Shown: in pieces, positions 1-6,714 of the stretch
How the letters are laid out: each line of letters begins with the position of its first letter
Position numbering within the stretch: position 1 is the first letter of the stretch
Assembly: GCF_050459865.1 (NCBI RefSeq)
Contig: NZ_JBCMNM010000121.1
Coordinates: 1-14,961 of the forward strand
Origin: Rummeliibacillus pycnus_B
GTDB lineage: Bacteria > Bacillota > Bacilli > Bacillales_A > Planococcaceae
Reading direction: 5' to 3'
DNA: 14,961 bases
Translations under genes and position numbers: made by a program
Notes under the pieces: model-generated
The model's database searches: none
What the model was told of the DNA's origin: nothing
Seen by the model: the letters and a program-made list of their open reading frames with translations, nothing else

Positions 1-25
1 GAGTCGCCATCTTCCGCTTCGAGAC
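1..25. repeat. Possible tail of an interspersed GC-rich repeat
   Basis: The first 25 bases are clearly richer in G and C than the AT-rich DNA that follows, and they read like the end (GAGTCGCC..CTTCCGCTTC) of the interspersed repeat I recall from Lysinibacillus/Solibacillus-type genomes. The right edge of the window carries what looks like the start of another copy in the same orientation. Only a fragment is visible, so the assignment rests on memory of the family plus the composition shift. Confidence 0.4.
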
Positions 26-53
26 AATATTCTAATAGATATAGCACATCCAA

Positions 54-102
54 TTTCCTCATTTAATGATCGTGTTTTATATCAAAACTTTAAATGAGGA
101 AA
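54..102. repeat. Inverted repeat, 13-bp arms, 23-nt loop
   Basis: A perfect 13-bp inverted repeat (54-66, TTTCCTCATTTAA, against 90-102) encloses a 23-nt loop. The loop holds a smaller GTTTT/AAAAC hairpin when read on the minus strand. It lies 5 nt beyond the stop codon of the flavin oxidoreductase gene, so a transcript-end structure is the simplest reading. However, the minus-strand side continues TTGGATG with no U-tract, so it is not a standard intrinsic terminator. It could act as an RNA 3'-end stabiliser or a protein site. Its geometry equals that of the repeat at 1194-1242. Confidence 0.6.
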
Positions 103-107
103 ATGAC

Positions 108-1070
108 TCAATTAAAAATATTATTTAGTCGTTTTCTTCCTTCATTTGCATTATGAATGATCTCATCAAACAATTCCTGCACAGTTGGGATATCATTGAT
201 TAGCCCCATAACCTGACCAGCCCATCCAAAACCTTCTTCAATATTGCCTTCGTAAATATATTTACGATTCGCTCGCCCACTAATCATATCTTTTAAATCT
301 TCGTAGGTAGCTTCATTTTGTTCACGTTTTACAATTTCTTCCGTAAATTCTGTTTTTAATGCACGCCCGGGAGCACCTAAAGATCTTTCGATTACAATGG
401 TATCAGTTTCATTTGCATTAATAAGTGCTTCTTTATATGCATCATTGGCATGAACGCATTCTTTTGTCGCAATAAAACGGGTGCCCATTTCAATACCTTC
501 AGCACCAAGTGCAAATGCGGCAAGTAAACCCCTTCCATCACCAATTCCTCCACTAGCTAAAACTGGTATTGACACAGATTCTGCTACCCTTGGTACAAGT
601 ACGATCGTACCAATATCTTCACGTCCTAAATGGCCACCGCCTTCTTGTCCAACTGCCATTACAATATCAGCACCAAGTTCTTCCGCTTTTTGTGCTTGTC
701 TAACGCCAGAAACAAGTACCATTGTTTTTATACCTTCATCCTTCACTCTTTCAAGCACAGGTTTCGGGTTACCACCAGTAATCGAAATAGCTGGCACCTT
801 TTCTTCAATTGCCACTTCCAACAAATCTTCGTATTTTCGATCATGTCTAGAAATTGCAAAATTCACACCAAATGGATTTTTGGTTAATGTGCGAACCTTG
901 TGAATCTCTTCACGAAGTTTTTCTGGAGTCCCTAAAGTTGCTGCAGTAATTTGACCTAGACCGCCTGCATTTGATACAGCAGCAGCAAGTTCTGCATAAG
1001 CTAAATAGGCAAGTCCTCCTTGAATGATTGGATACTTAATCCCTAATATTTCTGTTATACGTGTTTTCAA
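108..1070 (-). CDS. NAD(P)H-dependent flavin oxidoreductase, nitronate monooxygenase family (YrpB-like)
   Basis: This 320-residue protein has the TIM-barrel architecture of the 2-nitropropane dioxygenase/nitronate monooxygenase and FabK family. These cytoplasmic FMN enzymes oxidise alkyl nitronates or act as enoyl-ACP reductases. Visible signatures are the N-terminal YPIIQGG (14-20), the QEGGGHLG motif (142-149) with the family's conserved His147, the FMN-phosphate loop GGIGDGRG (174-181) and GTRF (196-199). The C-terminal EEGFGWAGQVMGLI segment is typical of the Bacillus YrpB-like group. The start is TTG at 1070, preceded by a strong GGGGGTG ribosome binding site; an ATG two bases upstream is out of frame. 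It stands alone, with its own candidate promoter to the right. The substrate cannot be read from sequence: nitronate detoxification is the default, and a FabK-like role is less likely but not excluded. Confidence 0.9.
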   Translation of the reverse strand: MKTRITEILGIKYPIIQGGLAYLAYAELAAAVSNAGGLGQITAATLGTPEKLREEIHKVRTLTKNPFGVNFAISRHDRKYEDLLEVAIEEKVPAISITGGNPKPVLERVKDEGIKTMVLVSGVRQAQKAEELGADIVMAVGQEGGGHLGREDIGTIVLVPRVAESVSIPVLASGGIGDGRGLLAAFALGAEGIEMGTRFIATKECVHANDAYKEALINANETDTIVIERSLGAPGRALKTEFTEEIVKREQNEATYEDLKDMISGRANRKYIYEGNIEEGFGWAGQVMGLINDIPTVQELFDEIIHNANEGRKRLNNIFN

Positions 1071-1116
1071 ACATTACACCCCCGCTGTCATTAAAAACAT
1101 GATTTATACACTATTA

Positions 1117-1144
1117 ATTATACATAATATTCTGAAATTGTTAT
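1117..1144 (-). promoter_or_regulatory. Candidate sigma-A promoter of the flavin oxidoreductase gene
   Basis: On the minus strand a consensus -10 TATAAT lies at 1122-1117. A 4/6 match to the -35 (ATAACA, 1144-1139) sits 16 bp upstream. Predicted transcription would start about 40 nt before the TTG start at 1070. The surrounding DNA is very AT-rich, so chance matches are likely and the call is moderate. Confidence 0.4.
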
Positions 1145-1193
1145 ATATTATCCATGTGAATAAATTTCACAAATCTATATACGATTTTTAAAT

Positions 1194-1242
1194 ACGAACA
1201 TTTAATAAATTATTTATTCAATATTCGGAATTAAATGTTCGT
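1194..1242. repeat. Inverted repeat, 13-bp arms, 23-nt loop
   Basis: Arms at 1194-1206 (ACGAACATTTAAT) and 1230-1242 are perfect reverse complements around a 23-nt loop. It lies in the 324-bp gap between the ABC permease stop (1395) and the flavin oxidoreductase start (1070). On the minus strand it is followed by GTATTTAAAAATC, a poor U-tract, so termination of the exporter transcript is possible but not clear. It overlaps the 3' end of a possible 37-codon ORF (1327-1214). Both arms share the CATTTAA/TTAAATG core with the repeat at 54-102. Confidence 0.6.
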
Positions 1243-1327
1243 TTATTTCAGATAAATTTCGCATTATAACTTGATTCAAGTAATAATAGACAGCAACTTG
1301 CCAAGACATATTCGTTAGTTTTTTCAA
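1214..1327 (-). CDS. Possible 37-residue small protein, unknown
   Basis: A TTG-started reading frame (start 1327, stop TAA 1216-1214) encodes 37 residues beginning MKKLTNMSWQVAVYYYLNQ. It is preceded by AAAGGGAG, 4 nt before the TTG, which is close but plausible as a ribosome binding site. It lies 67 nt downstream of the last exporter gene on the same strand with no clear terminator between, so it could be the last cistron of that unit. It has no cysteine, so it is not a lantibiotic-like peptide. It has no recognised motif and does not convincingly match Sda, SinI or other short Bacillus regulators. It may be a gene remnant or chance. The 3' end falls inside the inverted repeat at 1194-1242. 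Confidence 0.25.
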   Translation of the reverse strand: MKKLTNMSWQVAVYYYLNQVIMRNLSEINEHLIPNIE

Positions 1328-1394
1328 TATACTCCCTTTCGGCACTTATTTACTCAATTTTAAAGTAACATAACAAAATAATTAAGCTATAAAT

Positions 1395-2117
1395 CTAAAC
1401 AGCTTTTCTTTGAAAATATAAGTATCCACAAAGAAAGAACAATATAAATCCTCCCCCGACTACGGATATCAATTGTTCCCAAGGAATGTAAAATACATCA
1501 CTTGTTTCTCCACCAATATACATCATCATAAAGGGTTGCGCCCATAAATAGTAGGGACCGACATGTTCTGAATTGATGGCTAATATTGAAGGTAATGTGA
1601 AGATTACATTGACAGCAAATGGTACTGCAAAACTATTAAATAAGATGGACATCCATAACTGCAAAGCAACTAATGGGAATGTCGCAATCCATCCCCCTAA
1701 AATACATTTCCAGATAATTCCTAAAGGAAAAGGATCACTAAAACCTCTTATGACACCTACTGCAAATAATGCGCAAAAATATAATATTTGAATGACCAAA
1801 ACAATTAGCATTATAATAATATATTTTGCCACAAATACTTGCCCCCTTGAAACAGGTAGCGCCAGAAGTTGTTTCCATCCCCCCGCTTGGTGTTCATATC
1901 TACATATAATACTAGCAAGCACACCAGTAACAAGCGGTAAAAATAATAATGCATATGTTAAATTCATATATAACAATGCCTGTTCCCATTCACTTACTTT
2001 TAACTCAAGAGGTGAATTAATACCAGTCATTAGCCCGATTAATGGTCCTATTATTATGATGTATGTTATTTTAGATTTGCGTAATTTAAACCATTCTGAT
2101 TGTAAAATAGCTAGCAT
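1395..2117 (-). CDS. ABC-2 type permease, lantibiotic-immunity type (LanG-like)
   Basis: This 240-residue integral membrane protein is the second permease of a peptide-antibiotic ABC exporter. About six hydrophobic segments are visible: roughly residues 18-35, 45-70, 98-125, 133-155, 160-182 and 213-235. The cytoplasmic sequence EHQAGGWKQLLALPVSRGQVFVAKY between the second and third segments is the E..(G)WK..LALP signature of the ABC2_membrane_4 group, which includes SpaG/NukG/BcrB-type subunits. Its ATG (2117-2115) follows the TAA of the upstream permease gene with no intervening base, indicating translational coupling. The family pumps lantibiotics, bacitracin or host defence peptides away from the membrane; the actual substrate is unknown. 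There is no obvious terminator immediately after its stop. Confidence 0.85.
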   Translation of the reverse strand: MLAILQSEWFKLRKSKITYIIIIGPLIGLMTGINSPLELKVSEWEQALLYMNLTYALLFLPLVTGVLASIICRYEHQAGGWKQLLALPVSRGQVFVAKYIIIMLIVLVIQILYFCALFAVGVIRGFSDPFPLGIIWKCILGGWIATFPLVALQLWMSILFNSFAVPFAVNVIFTLPSILAINSEHVGPYYLWAQPFMMMYIGGETSDVFYIPWEQLISVVGGGFILFFLCGYLYFQRKAV

Positions 2118-2834
2118 TTATTTCACGTCCCTTCTATTAAAATCAACCATTCCAACAATATATAAGACGATTCCAACACTAATTCCTAGCTCAACATTTA
2201 TAATGGGTTTTTCCCATTCATTTATTAATGATGGCCACTTCCAAATCATCCAATCTGGTAAAGCAGACCCTGCAAAGGCTAAAATAGTACCTATTATTCC
2301 TGTAGTAATTGGAATTGCTTGATTTTGACTAACAACTGCAATCCATAGTTGTAAAGCCAATACTGGCAATGCCGCCAAGATAGGATAAAAACTATATTTA
2401 AGTATATTTATATATGGAATCGGCTCTCCTAAATCAAGAAAAACACCAAATCCAAGTGTAAAGAACATTAATAAAACAGATGATAAAAATAACAAACTAA
2501 AAACAACTGTAAATTTGGATAAGTAGACATTTATTTTTGTAACGGGTAATGCAATCAAGTGCTTCCATCCATTTGTTTCATCTTCAAGACTTGCCATTAA
2601 AGATGTTAAAATGGCAATTCCTAAAACAATAGCTAAAGGCGTAAATGAACTTACATTGACTAAATAATAGCCCCAATCATCGTCACTTTGCTGTAAAAGA
2701 TAATCTTTTCGAACACCATAATTGACCATTTGCATCGCAACAATACCGAATGGTCCTAGAAATGTTAAAAACCAAAAACCTTTCCGCCTTATTTTAAGAA
2801 AATCTGTTACGATTAGATTTCGAATCATGCCCAT
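2118..2834 (-). CDS. ABC-2 type permease, lantibiotic-immunity type (LanE-like)
   Basis: This 238-residue membrane protein is paralogous to the downstream permease. It has an N-terminal cytoplasmic FLKIRRKGFWF segment followed by a first membrane helix, and the family signature EDETNGWKHLIALPVTKINVYLSK around residues 85-107. Further helices fall at about 60-80, 110-135, 147-168, 174-195 and 213-232. Two non-identical short permeases after one ATPase is the F-E-G arrangement of lantibiotic immunity and CprABC-type transporters. Its start overlaps the end of the ATPase gene by 10 bp, which implies coupled expression in fixed stoichiometry. It probably forms a heterodimeric pore with the following gene product. 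Substrate specificity cannot be inferred from sequence. Confidence 0.85.
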   Translation of the reverse strand: MGMIRNLIVTDFLKIRRKGFWFLTFLGPFGIVAMQMVNYGVRKDYLLQQSDDDWGYYLVNVSSFTPLAIVLGIAILTSLMASLEDETNGWKHLIALPVTKINVYLSKFTVVFSLLFLSSVLLMFFTLGFGVFLDLGEPIPYINILKYSFYPILAALPVLALQLWIAVVSQNQAIPITTGIIGTILAFAGSALPDWMIWKWPSLINEWEKPIINVELGISVGIVLYIVGMVDFNRRDVK

Positions 2835-3736
2835 TTCTCTCCCCTCGTCATTTGGAGGAAGATTTCTTCTAATGATCTTTTTTCTTCTTCAACTCGATAA
2901 ATAGAAAATCCGTCATGAACAAGAGTTTCTACAGTTTGTGCTACTTTTTCATTTGAACAATCAGCCAGCTCAATATGCTCATTTTTATATGTAGCTTTTA
3001 TTCCTTTAGCTAGTAGTGATCTCCATGCTTTCTCACCATTACTTACAGTTAACGATACGTTTTGCTTAGCATATAAACGCATTGCATCGATAGAATCTTG
3101 GAAAATTAGCTTTCCCTTATTTACGATTCCTACTGTTGTTGCCATTTGATCAATCTCAGATAATAAATGACTTGATATAAGGACTGTTATACCAAATTTG
3201 GTTGGAAGGCTTTTGATTAGTTCTCGCATTTCAATTATTCCTGATGGATCTAATCCATTCGTTGGTTCATCTAAGATTAACAATTCTGGATTATGCAACA
3301 ACGCTGCTGCAATCCCTAATCGTTGCTTCATACCTAGTGAAAAACCTTTTACTTTCTTATTACTCGCTTCTTTTAAACGCACAATTTCTAATACTTCATG
3401 AATTCTTGATGGCGGTACATCTAAAATCATTCTTATTGCTTCTAAATTTTCATATGCAGTCAAATGTGGATAGTAGGATGGATTTTCAACTAATGATCCA
3501 ACTTTTCTTAAAATCTCTATTCTTTCTTTTTTTAAATCTTTTCCAAAAATGTGGATGTCTCCAGAAGTTGGCTTCATTAAACCTAAAAGCATACGAATTG
3601 TTGTCGTCTTTCCTGCTCCGTTTGGCCCCAAAAATCCATAAATTTCTTTTTTGGGTATTTTCAACTCTACTCCATTAACTGCTACTTCTTTTCCAAACGT
3701 TTTTGATAAGTTCTCTGTATGTACTATATATTCCAT
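2825..3736 (-). CDS. ABC transporter ATPase, BcrA/LanF type with E-loop
   Basis: This is the nucleotide-binding subunit of the exporter, 303 residues from ATG 3736. Motifs in order: Walker A GPNGAGKTT (37-45), E-loop at Glu84 in SLVENPSYYP where most ABC proteins have Gln, signature FSLGMKQRL (132-140), Walker B LLILDE (152-157) and H-loop His190. A C-terminal extension of about 90 residues is usual for BcrA/LanF. The E-loop is a documented hallmark of lantibiotic-immunity ATPases such as NukF. I chose ATG 3736 over an in-frame GTG at 3745 because GAGGTGA sits 6 nt before the ATG. The two permease genes follow directly. The kinase gene upstream ends in a terminator, so this gene should have its own promoter in the 73 bp before it, where a direct repeat suggests control by the adjacent response regulator. 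Confidence 0.92.
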   Translation of the reverse strand: MEYIVHTENLSKTFGKEVAVNGVELKIPKKEIYGFLGPNGAGKTTTIRMLLGLMKPTSGDIHIFGKDLKKERIEILRKVGSLVENPSYYPHLTAYENLEAIRMILDVPPSRIHEVLEIVRLKEASNKKVKGFSLGMKQRLGIAAALLHNPELLILDEPTNGLDPSGIIEMRELIKSLPTKFGITVLISSHLLSEIDQMATTVGIVNKGKLIFQDSIDAMRLYAKQNVSLTVSNGEKAWRSLLAKGIKATYKNEHIELADCSNEKVAQTVETLVHDGFSIYRVEEEKRSLEEIFLQMTRGEKWA

Positions 3737-3746
3737 TTCTCTCACC

Positions 3747-3769
3747 TCATTTTCTATCTTAGAAAATGA
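3747..3769. promoter_or_regulatory. 9-bp dyad just upstream of the exporter ribosome binding site
   Basis: Perfect 9-bp arms TCATTTTCT (3747-3755) and AGAAAATGA (3761-3769) flank 5 nt. The structure lies between the probable response-regulator repeats and the start of the ATPase gene, and its last arm touches the GAGGTGA ribosome binding site. It could be a leader hairpin limiting translation. If TAAGAT in its centre is the -10, it would instead be a dyad over the promoter. The sequence cannot decide between these. Confidence 0.45.
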
Positions 3770-3786
3770 AGGTTAAAACCAGGTTA
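3770..3786 (-). promoter_or_regulatory. Direct repeat TAACCT-N5-TAACCT, probable response-regulator box
   Basis: On the minus strand TAACCT occurs twice (3786-3781 and 3775-3770), separated by 5 nt, giving an 11-bp period or one helical turn. OmpR/PhoB-class regulators bind such tandem hexamers upstream of or over a weak -35. Here the repeats end about 34 bp before the exporter ATG, and the DNA below has a candidate -10 (TAAGAT, 3761-3756) without a recognisable -35, as expected for an activated promoter. The adjacent response regulator is the obvious candidate binder; this is inference. Confidence 0.45.
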
Positions 3787-3808
3787 GTAGTAAGTTTAAA
3801 TTTTGTTT

Positions 3809-3851
3809 AAAAAAAGCATTTGAAAAGATTAAAAGTAACCTCTCCAAATGC
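3809..3851 (-). terminator. Intrinsic terminator of the two-component operon
   Basis: Read on the minus strand, a 16-bp stem (3851-3836 with 3831-3816, several G-U pairs) closes a CTTT tetraloop and is followed by seven T residues (3815-3809). It begins 5 nt after the kinase stop codon. It separates the regulator/kinase transcript from the exporter genes, so the two units can be expressed at different levels. Confidence 0.9.
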
Positions 3852-3855
3852 ATTT

Positions 3856-5211
3856 TTATTTATATTTCTTAATTTTAATAGTTGTTCCTTTTTCACTGGA
3901 TTCAATATTCCATTCAAGCTGCATATTATTTATCATTAGGTCCACAATTGATAAGCCGATTCCTGCCCCTTTTTCGTTTGATATAGCATTCATGCCTTTT
4001 CCATGATCAGAAATAACAATCGCATCATATTTAACAGTTGACTCTGTTTTCACTCCTACATATAAACCATCTTTTGCATGACGTAGTACATTTTGAAGTA
4101 AATTATCTAATATTCTTCCTAACCAAATTGGATCAATGTGCCATTGATGGTTTTCAAAAGGTTGTAATTCCACATCGACAGTAAATCCTGTTTTTTCAAA
4201 TACGGGATACCAACTCGCAATGCATTCTCGAATTAGCCGTACAACATCTACTTCGAAAGGATCAAATTTATATTTACTTGACATTAACAGCGTATAAGAC
4301 ATTAAGTTTTCAACTAGATGATCAATATTTATAACAGATTTTTCTAATGCTTTTACTGCTTGTTTTCCTTCTTGTGATAACTCTTCCTTACATATCGTAA
4401 AAGTTTGTGCACGAATTTTCGTTAAAGGTGTTCGTAAGTCATGTGAAAGGTTAGCGATTAACTCTCTTCTTAGTTGTTCTTCTTTCTGTTCGCGCTGTTT
4501 ACTTTCTCTTAACTCAACAACCATCTGATTAAATGTCTGTTCTAGCTGACCAATTTCATCTTTCTTTTTTACCTGAATCTCGATTGGTAGTTGATCAACA
4601 TCCCGAATTGTCATAGCATCTTGCAAATGTAACAATCTCTTTCGAATTCCTCTGAAAAAGAAGAAAGAAATGGTGATAAAAAGAATAATAATCCCTAACA
4701 TTACAAAAGTTAAAAGTGTGCCGTATTTTTCATTAGCCTTCACTAATGGTGGATTAAAAGTATTTCTAGGGATTTGTAGAACAACAAAACCTTGAGATGT
4801 ATCTTTCCCTACAAATGCGATTACTGTAAATGGATCACTAGCATAACTTTCTTTCATAAATTTCGCTGTATATGCTGAGTCCCATTTATTTGGTATTTGA
4901 CGTTTTACATTTACTTTTTCTGATAAATTACCATTCTGATCTATCCAAAACATGGATGCTTCTGGATAATTCTTTTTCCATTGATCAAAAAGATTGAGGA
5001 TATTTTGATTTGTGTCATTTTTTATATTATTAGCAGCTGTATGCCATTTTTCTTCAACTAATTCTGGGCTGTTTTTATTACTATTTTCTAAATTATTATC
5101 TATTTTTATAATAAATAAGGCAATAAATAGATAAGCTATTTGAACAATAAATATAGCCGTCAAAATAATTAGCATATATTTTGCTAATAAAGATCGAAAG
5201 AATTTTTTCAT
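3856..5211 (-). CDS. Sensor histidine kinase, two transmembrane helices, EnvZ-like
   Basis: This 451-residue membrane kinase autophosphorylates and passes phosphate to the regulator encoded just before it. Domains: transmembrane helix at about 12-36, an extracytoplasmic sensor of about 125 residues (38-162) with no recognised fold, second helix at about 163-187, HAMP at about 188-240, and HisKA with phospho-acceptor His257 in ANLSHDLRTPL. The catalytic domain shows N-box DNLLQN (369-374), G1 DHGKG (402-406) and G2 GAGIGL (415-420). All key residues are present. The large sensor differs from the short-loop BceS kinases that sense through their transporter, so direct ligand sensing is likely. 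Its ATG overlaps the regulator stop by four bases (ATGA), and a terminator follows immediately. The neighbouring E-loop exporter suggests a peptide antibiotic signal. Confidence 0.93.
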   Translation of the reverse strand: MKKFFRSLLAKYMLIILTAIFIVQIAYLFIALFIIKIDNNLENSNKNSPELVEEKWHTAANNIKNDTNQNILNLFDQWKKNYPEASMFWIDQNGNLSEKVNVKRQIPNKWDSAYTAKFMKESYASDPFTVIAFVGKDTSQGFVVLQIPRNTFNPPLVKANEKYGTLLTFVMLGIIILFITISFFFFRGIRKRLLHLQDAMTIRDVDQLPIEIQVKKKDEIGQLEQTFNQMVVELRESKQREQKEEQLRRELIANLSHDLRTPLTKIRAQTFTICKEELSQEGKQAVKALEKSVINIDHLVENLMSYTLLMSSKYKFDPFEVDVVRLIRECIASWYPVFEKTGFTVDVELQPFENHQWHIDPIWLGRILDNLLQNVLRHAKDGLYVGVKTESTVKYDAIVISDHGKGMNAISNEKGAGIGLSIVDLMINNMQLEWNIESSEKGTTIKIKKYK

Positions 5212-5876
5212 TGTTTAACCCTGTATCCAATTCCCCGAATTGTTTCAATAACTATTGGTTTCGCTGGGTTTTCTTCGATTTTTTCCCGTAAATATCGGAT
5301 ATGTACCATTAACGTTTTATCTCCTTCTATAAAGGTTTCTCCCCAAACCCCTTCATAAAGTTGTTCTTTTGTTAAAATCTGATTTAAATGGCGGATAAAA
5401 TATTGAAATAAGTAGTATTGTTTGCCTGTTAATTGGATTTCCTCATTATTATTTTGATTGATAATTCTTAAATCTTTTGTGTGAATTTTTAGGTGTTGAA
5501 TTTCTAAAATAGGATCATTCTTTTGAAATCTTCTTATCAGTACTTCAATTCGTGCAGCAAGTTCATCTGGATGAAATGGCTTAGTTAAATAATCATCCGC
5601 AAAACTGAGTCCTTCAATCTTGTCTTCTAAAGCAGTACGTGCAGATAGCATTAAAATTGGTAAATTTTCTGTTTCTTTTTTAATTCGCTTTCCTATTGAA
5701 AATCCATCTAAACCAGGTAGCATGACATCGAGAATTACCAGATCCACAGTTGAAATATATTTTTCCGCGTTCTCACCTGATTTTAGCCAAGTCACTTCAT
5801 AGCCCCTTTCTATTAAATCTTTTGTTACCCAACTTCCAATTTCACTTTCATCTTCTATGTATAATATATGGACCAT
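5208..5876 (-). CDS. OmpR-family response regulator
   Basis: This 222-residue protein has an N-terminal receiver domain (acidic pair Glu8-Asp9, phospho-acceptor Asp50 in LVILDVMLPG, Ser78, Lys99 in LTKPF) and a C-terminal winged helix (about 125-222) ending in the typical IRGIGYRV. A longer frame opens at 5918. The start is placed at ATG 5876 because AAAGGGGAGA lies 5 nt before it and this ATG opens directly into the standard receiver strand MVHILYIEDE. The stop overlaps the kinase start. It probably activates the exporter operon, where a TAACCT direct repeat is seen at 3770-3786. I see no confident promoter for the pair itself; an extended -10-like TGGTAATAT lies at 5958-5950 close to the upstream terminator. 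Confidence 0.93.
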   Translation of the reverse strand: MVHILYIEDESEIGSWVTKDLIERGYEVTWLKSGENAEKYISTVDLVILDVMLPGLDGFSIGKRIKKETENLPILMLSARTALEDKIEGLSFADDYLTKPFHPDELAARIEVLIRRFQKNDPILEIQHLKIHTKDLRIINQNNNEEIQLTGKQYYLFQYFIRHLNQILTKEQLYEGVWGETFIEGDKTLMVHIRYLREKIEENPAKPIVIETIRGIGYRVKQ

Positions 5877-5970
5877 TATGTCTCCCCTTTTTTGCAAACT
5901 TTCCTCATCATCTTTCATTAGAAAGTTAATATTCAGGAATTCCAGTTTAATATTACCAGATTAATATAAC

Positions 5971-6010
5971 AAAAACCGCTATTCTGTAATTAATCACCAG
6001 ATAGCGGTTT
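5971..6010 (-). terminator. Intrinsic terminator after the GNAT gene
   Basis: A GC-containing stem with ACCGCTA (5975-5981) against TAGCGGT (6002-6008), extended by A-T pairs and an inner TCTG/CAGA, is followed on the minus strand by TTTTTG. It lies about 120 nt beyond the acetyltransferase stop. It isolates the pgcA/acetyltransferase unit from the two-component operon. The plus-strand side has no U-tract, so it acts on leftward transcripts. Confidence 0.75.
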
Positions 6011-6129
6011 ACTTTGATTATTTAAAATTTGAGAGTTAATAAAAATATACTTCTTCTAGAAATTGTTTCCTAATAATTCGATATTCCGTTGTCCTTATTC
6101 AATTAAAACCCTCCGTTAGTTTAAAAGGA

Positions 6130-6654
6130 TTAAACCAATTTATACATTAGAATATCATCGACATAAAAGTCCTCGCTAAACTTAACTTCTTTAATTTTTC
6201 GTCCTTCCTCTACAAATCCCACACTTTTATATAAGGCTATTGCTCTCTGATTTGTTGATAAAACGCCTAAACTTACTTTCTCAATTAAAGTATTTTGTTC
6301 TGCCCAGTTTAAAAGTTCTTTAATAAGGAGTTTTCCAATACCCATATCTCGATAATCTTTCTTTATCATAGTCGTAAAGTAACCAGTATGAGCAAGCCGT
6401 TTGGTATTTTTAGAACGAAAAATAATAAAACCGGTAACTTTCCCTTTGATTTCAGCTACAATTATTGTTTCTCTTTCATTCTCTAAAATTTTCCGTATCC
6501 AACTTCTTTGTTGCACCGTTGATTCTTCAATTTCTTCTAAAACAGAAATCATAAATTCATTTTCTGAAACAACTTCCCTTTGAATTTCTAGCAAGGTTTC
6601 TGCATCATCCAAATTTCCTGTTCTTAGGGAAACTTGATAATTATTTTTCATCAT
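6130..6654 (-). CDS. GNAT-family N-acetyltransferase
   Basis: This is a 174-residue cytoplasmic acetyltransferase that uses acetyl-CoA. The acetyl-CoA pyrophosphate loop is RDMGIGK (102-108), after strand TGYFTTMIKKD. It is followed by VSLGVLSTNQRAIALYKSVGFVEEGR (127-152), the NxxAIxLYxxxGF pattern of the RimI/PaiA-like branch. The frame is open upstream to 6708. ATG 6654 is preferred because AAGGAG lies 9 nt before it and the extra 18 upstream residues are a low-complexity, intergenic-like sequence. A second ATG follows immediately (6651). It starts 60 nt after pgcA on the same strand with no terminator between, so co-transcription is possible. The acceptor (amine, amino acid, antibiotic or protein N-terminus) is unknown. 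Confidence 0.88.
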   Translation of the reverse strand: MMKNNYQVSLRTGNLDDAETLLEIQREVVSENEFMISVLEEIEESTVQQRSWIRKILENERETIIVAEIKGKVTGFIIFRSKNTKRLAHTGYFTTMIKKDYRDMGIGKLLIKELLNWAEQNTLIEKVSLGVLSTNQRAIALYKSVGFVEEGRKIKEVKFSEDFYVDDILMYKLV

Positions 6655-6714
6655 AATTATTAGCTCCTTAATTTTAAATATAATCTTTAGCAATAAAATC
6701 TTAAACAAACTACA

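Noticed and set aside
54..102. Calling the 13-bp repeat a normal intrinsic terminator
   Set aside because: No U-tract follows the stem on either strand, so it is listed only as an inverted repeat.
481..903. Long plus-strand frame inside the flavin oxidoreductase gene, and similar antisense frames inside other genes
   Set aside because: They overlap well-supported genes in the opposite strand, have biased low-complexity composition and no ribosome binding sites.
1071..1394. Search for a lantibiotic-like precursor beside the exporter
   Set aside because: The only short frame here (1214-1327) has no cysteine and no leader-peptide pattern, and no modification genes are present in the window.
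5877..5918. N-terminal extension of the response regulator to 5918
   Set aside because: The extra 14 residues are outside the receiver fold, and the strong AAAGGGGAGA site points to ATG 5876.
6030..6115. Short minus-strand frame with a good GGAGGG site after the GNAT gene (TTG start, 10 codons), and a protein-like fragment in another frame ending in EEVYFY
   Set aside because: The first peptide is only 10 residues long and the second has no start codon; neither matches a known leader peptide or gene that I recognise.
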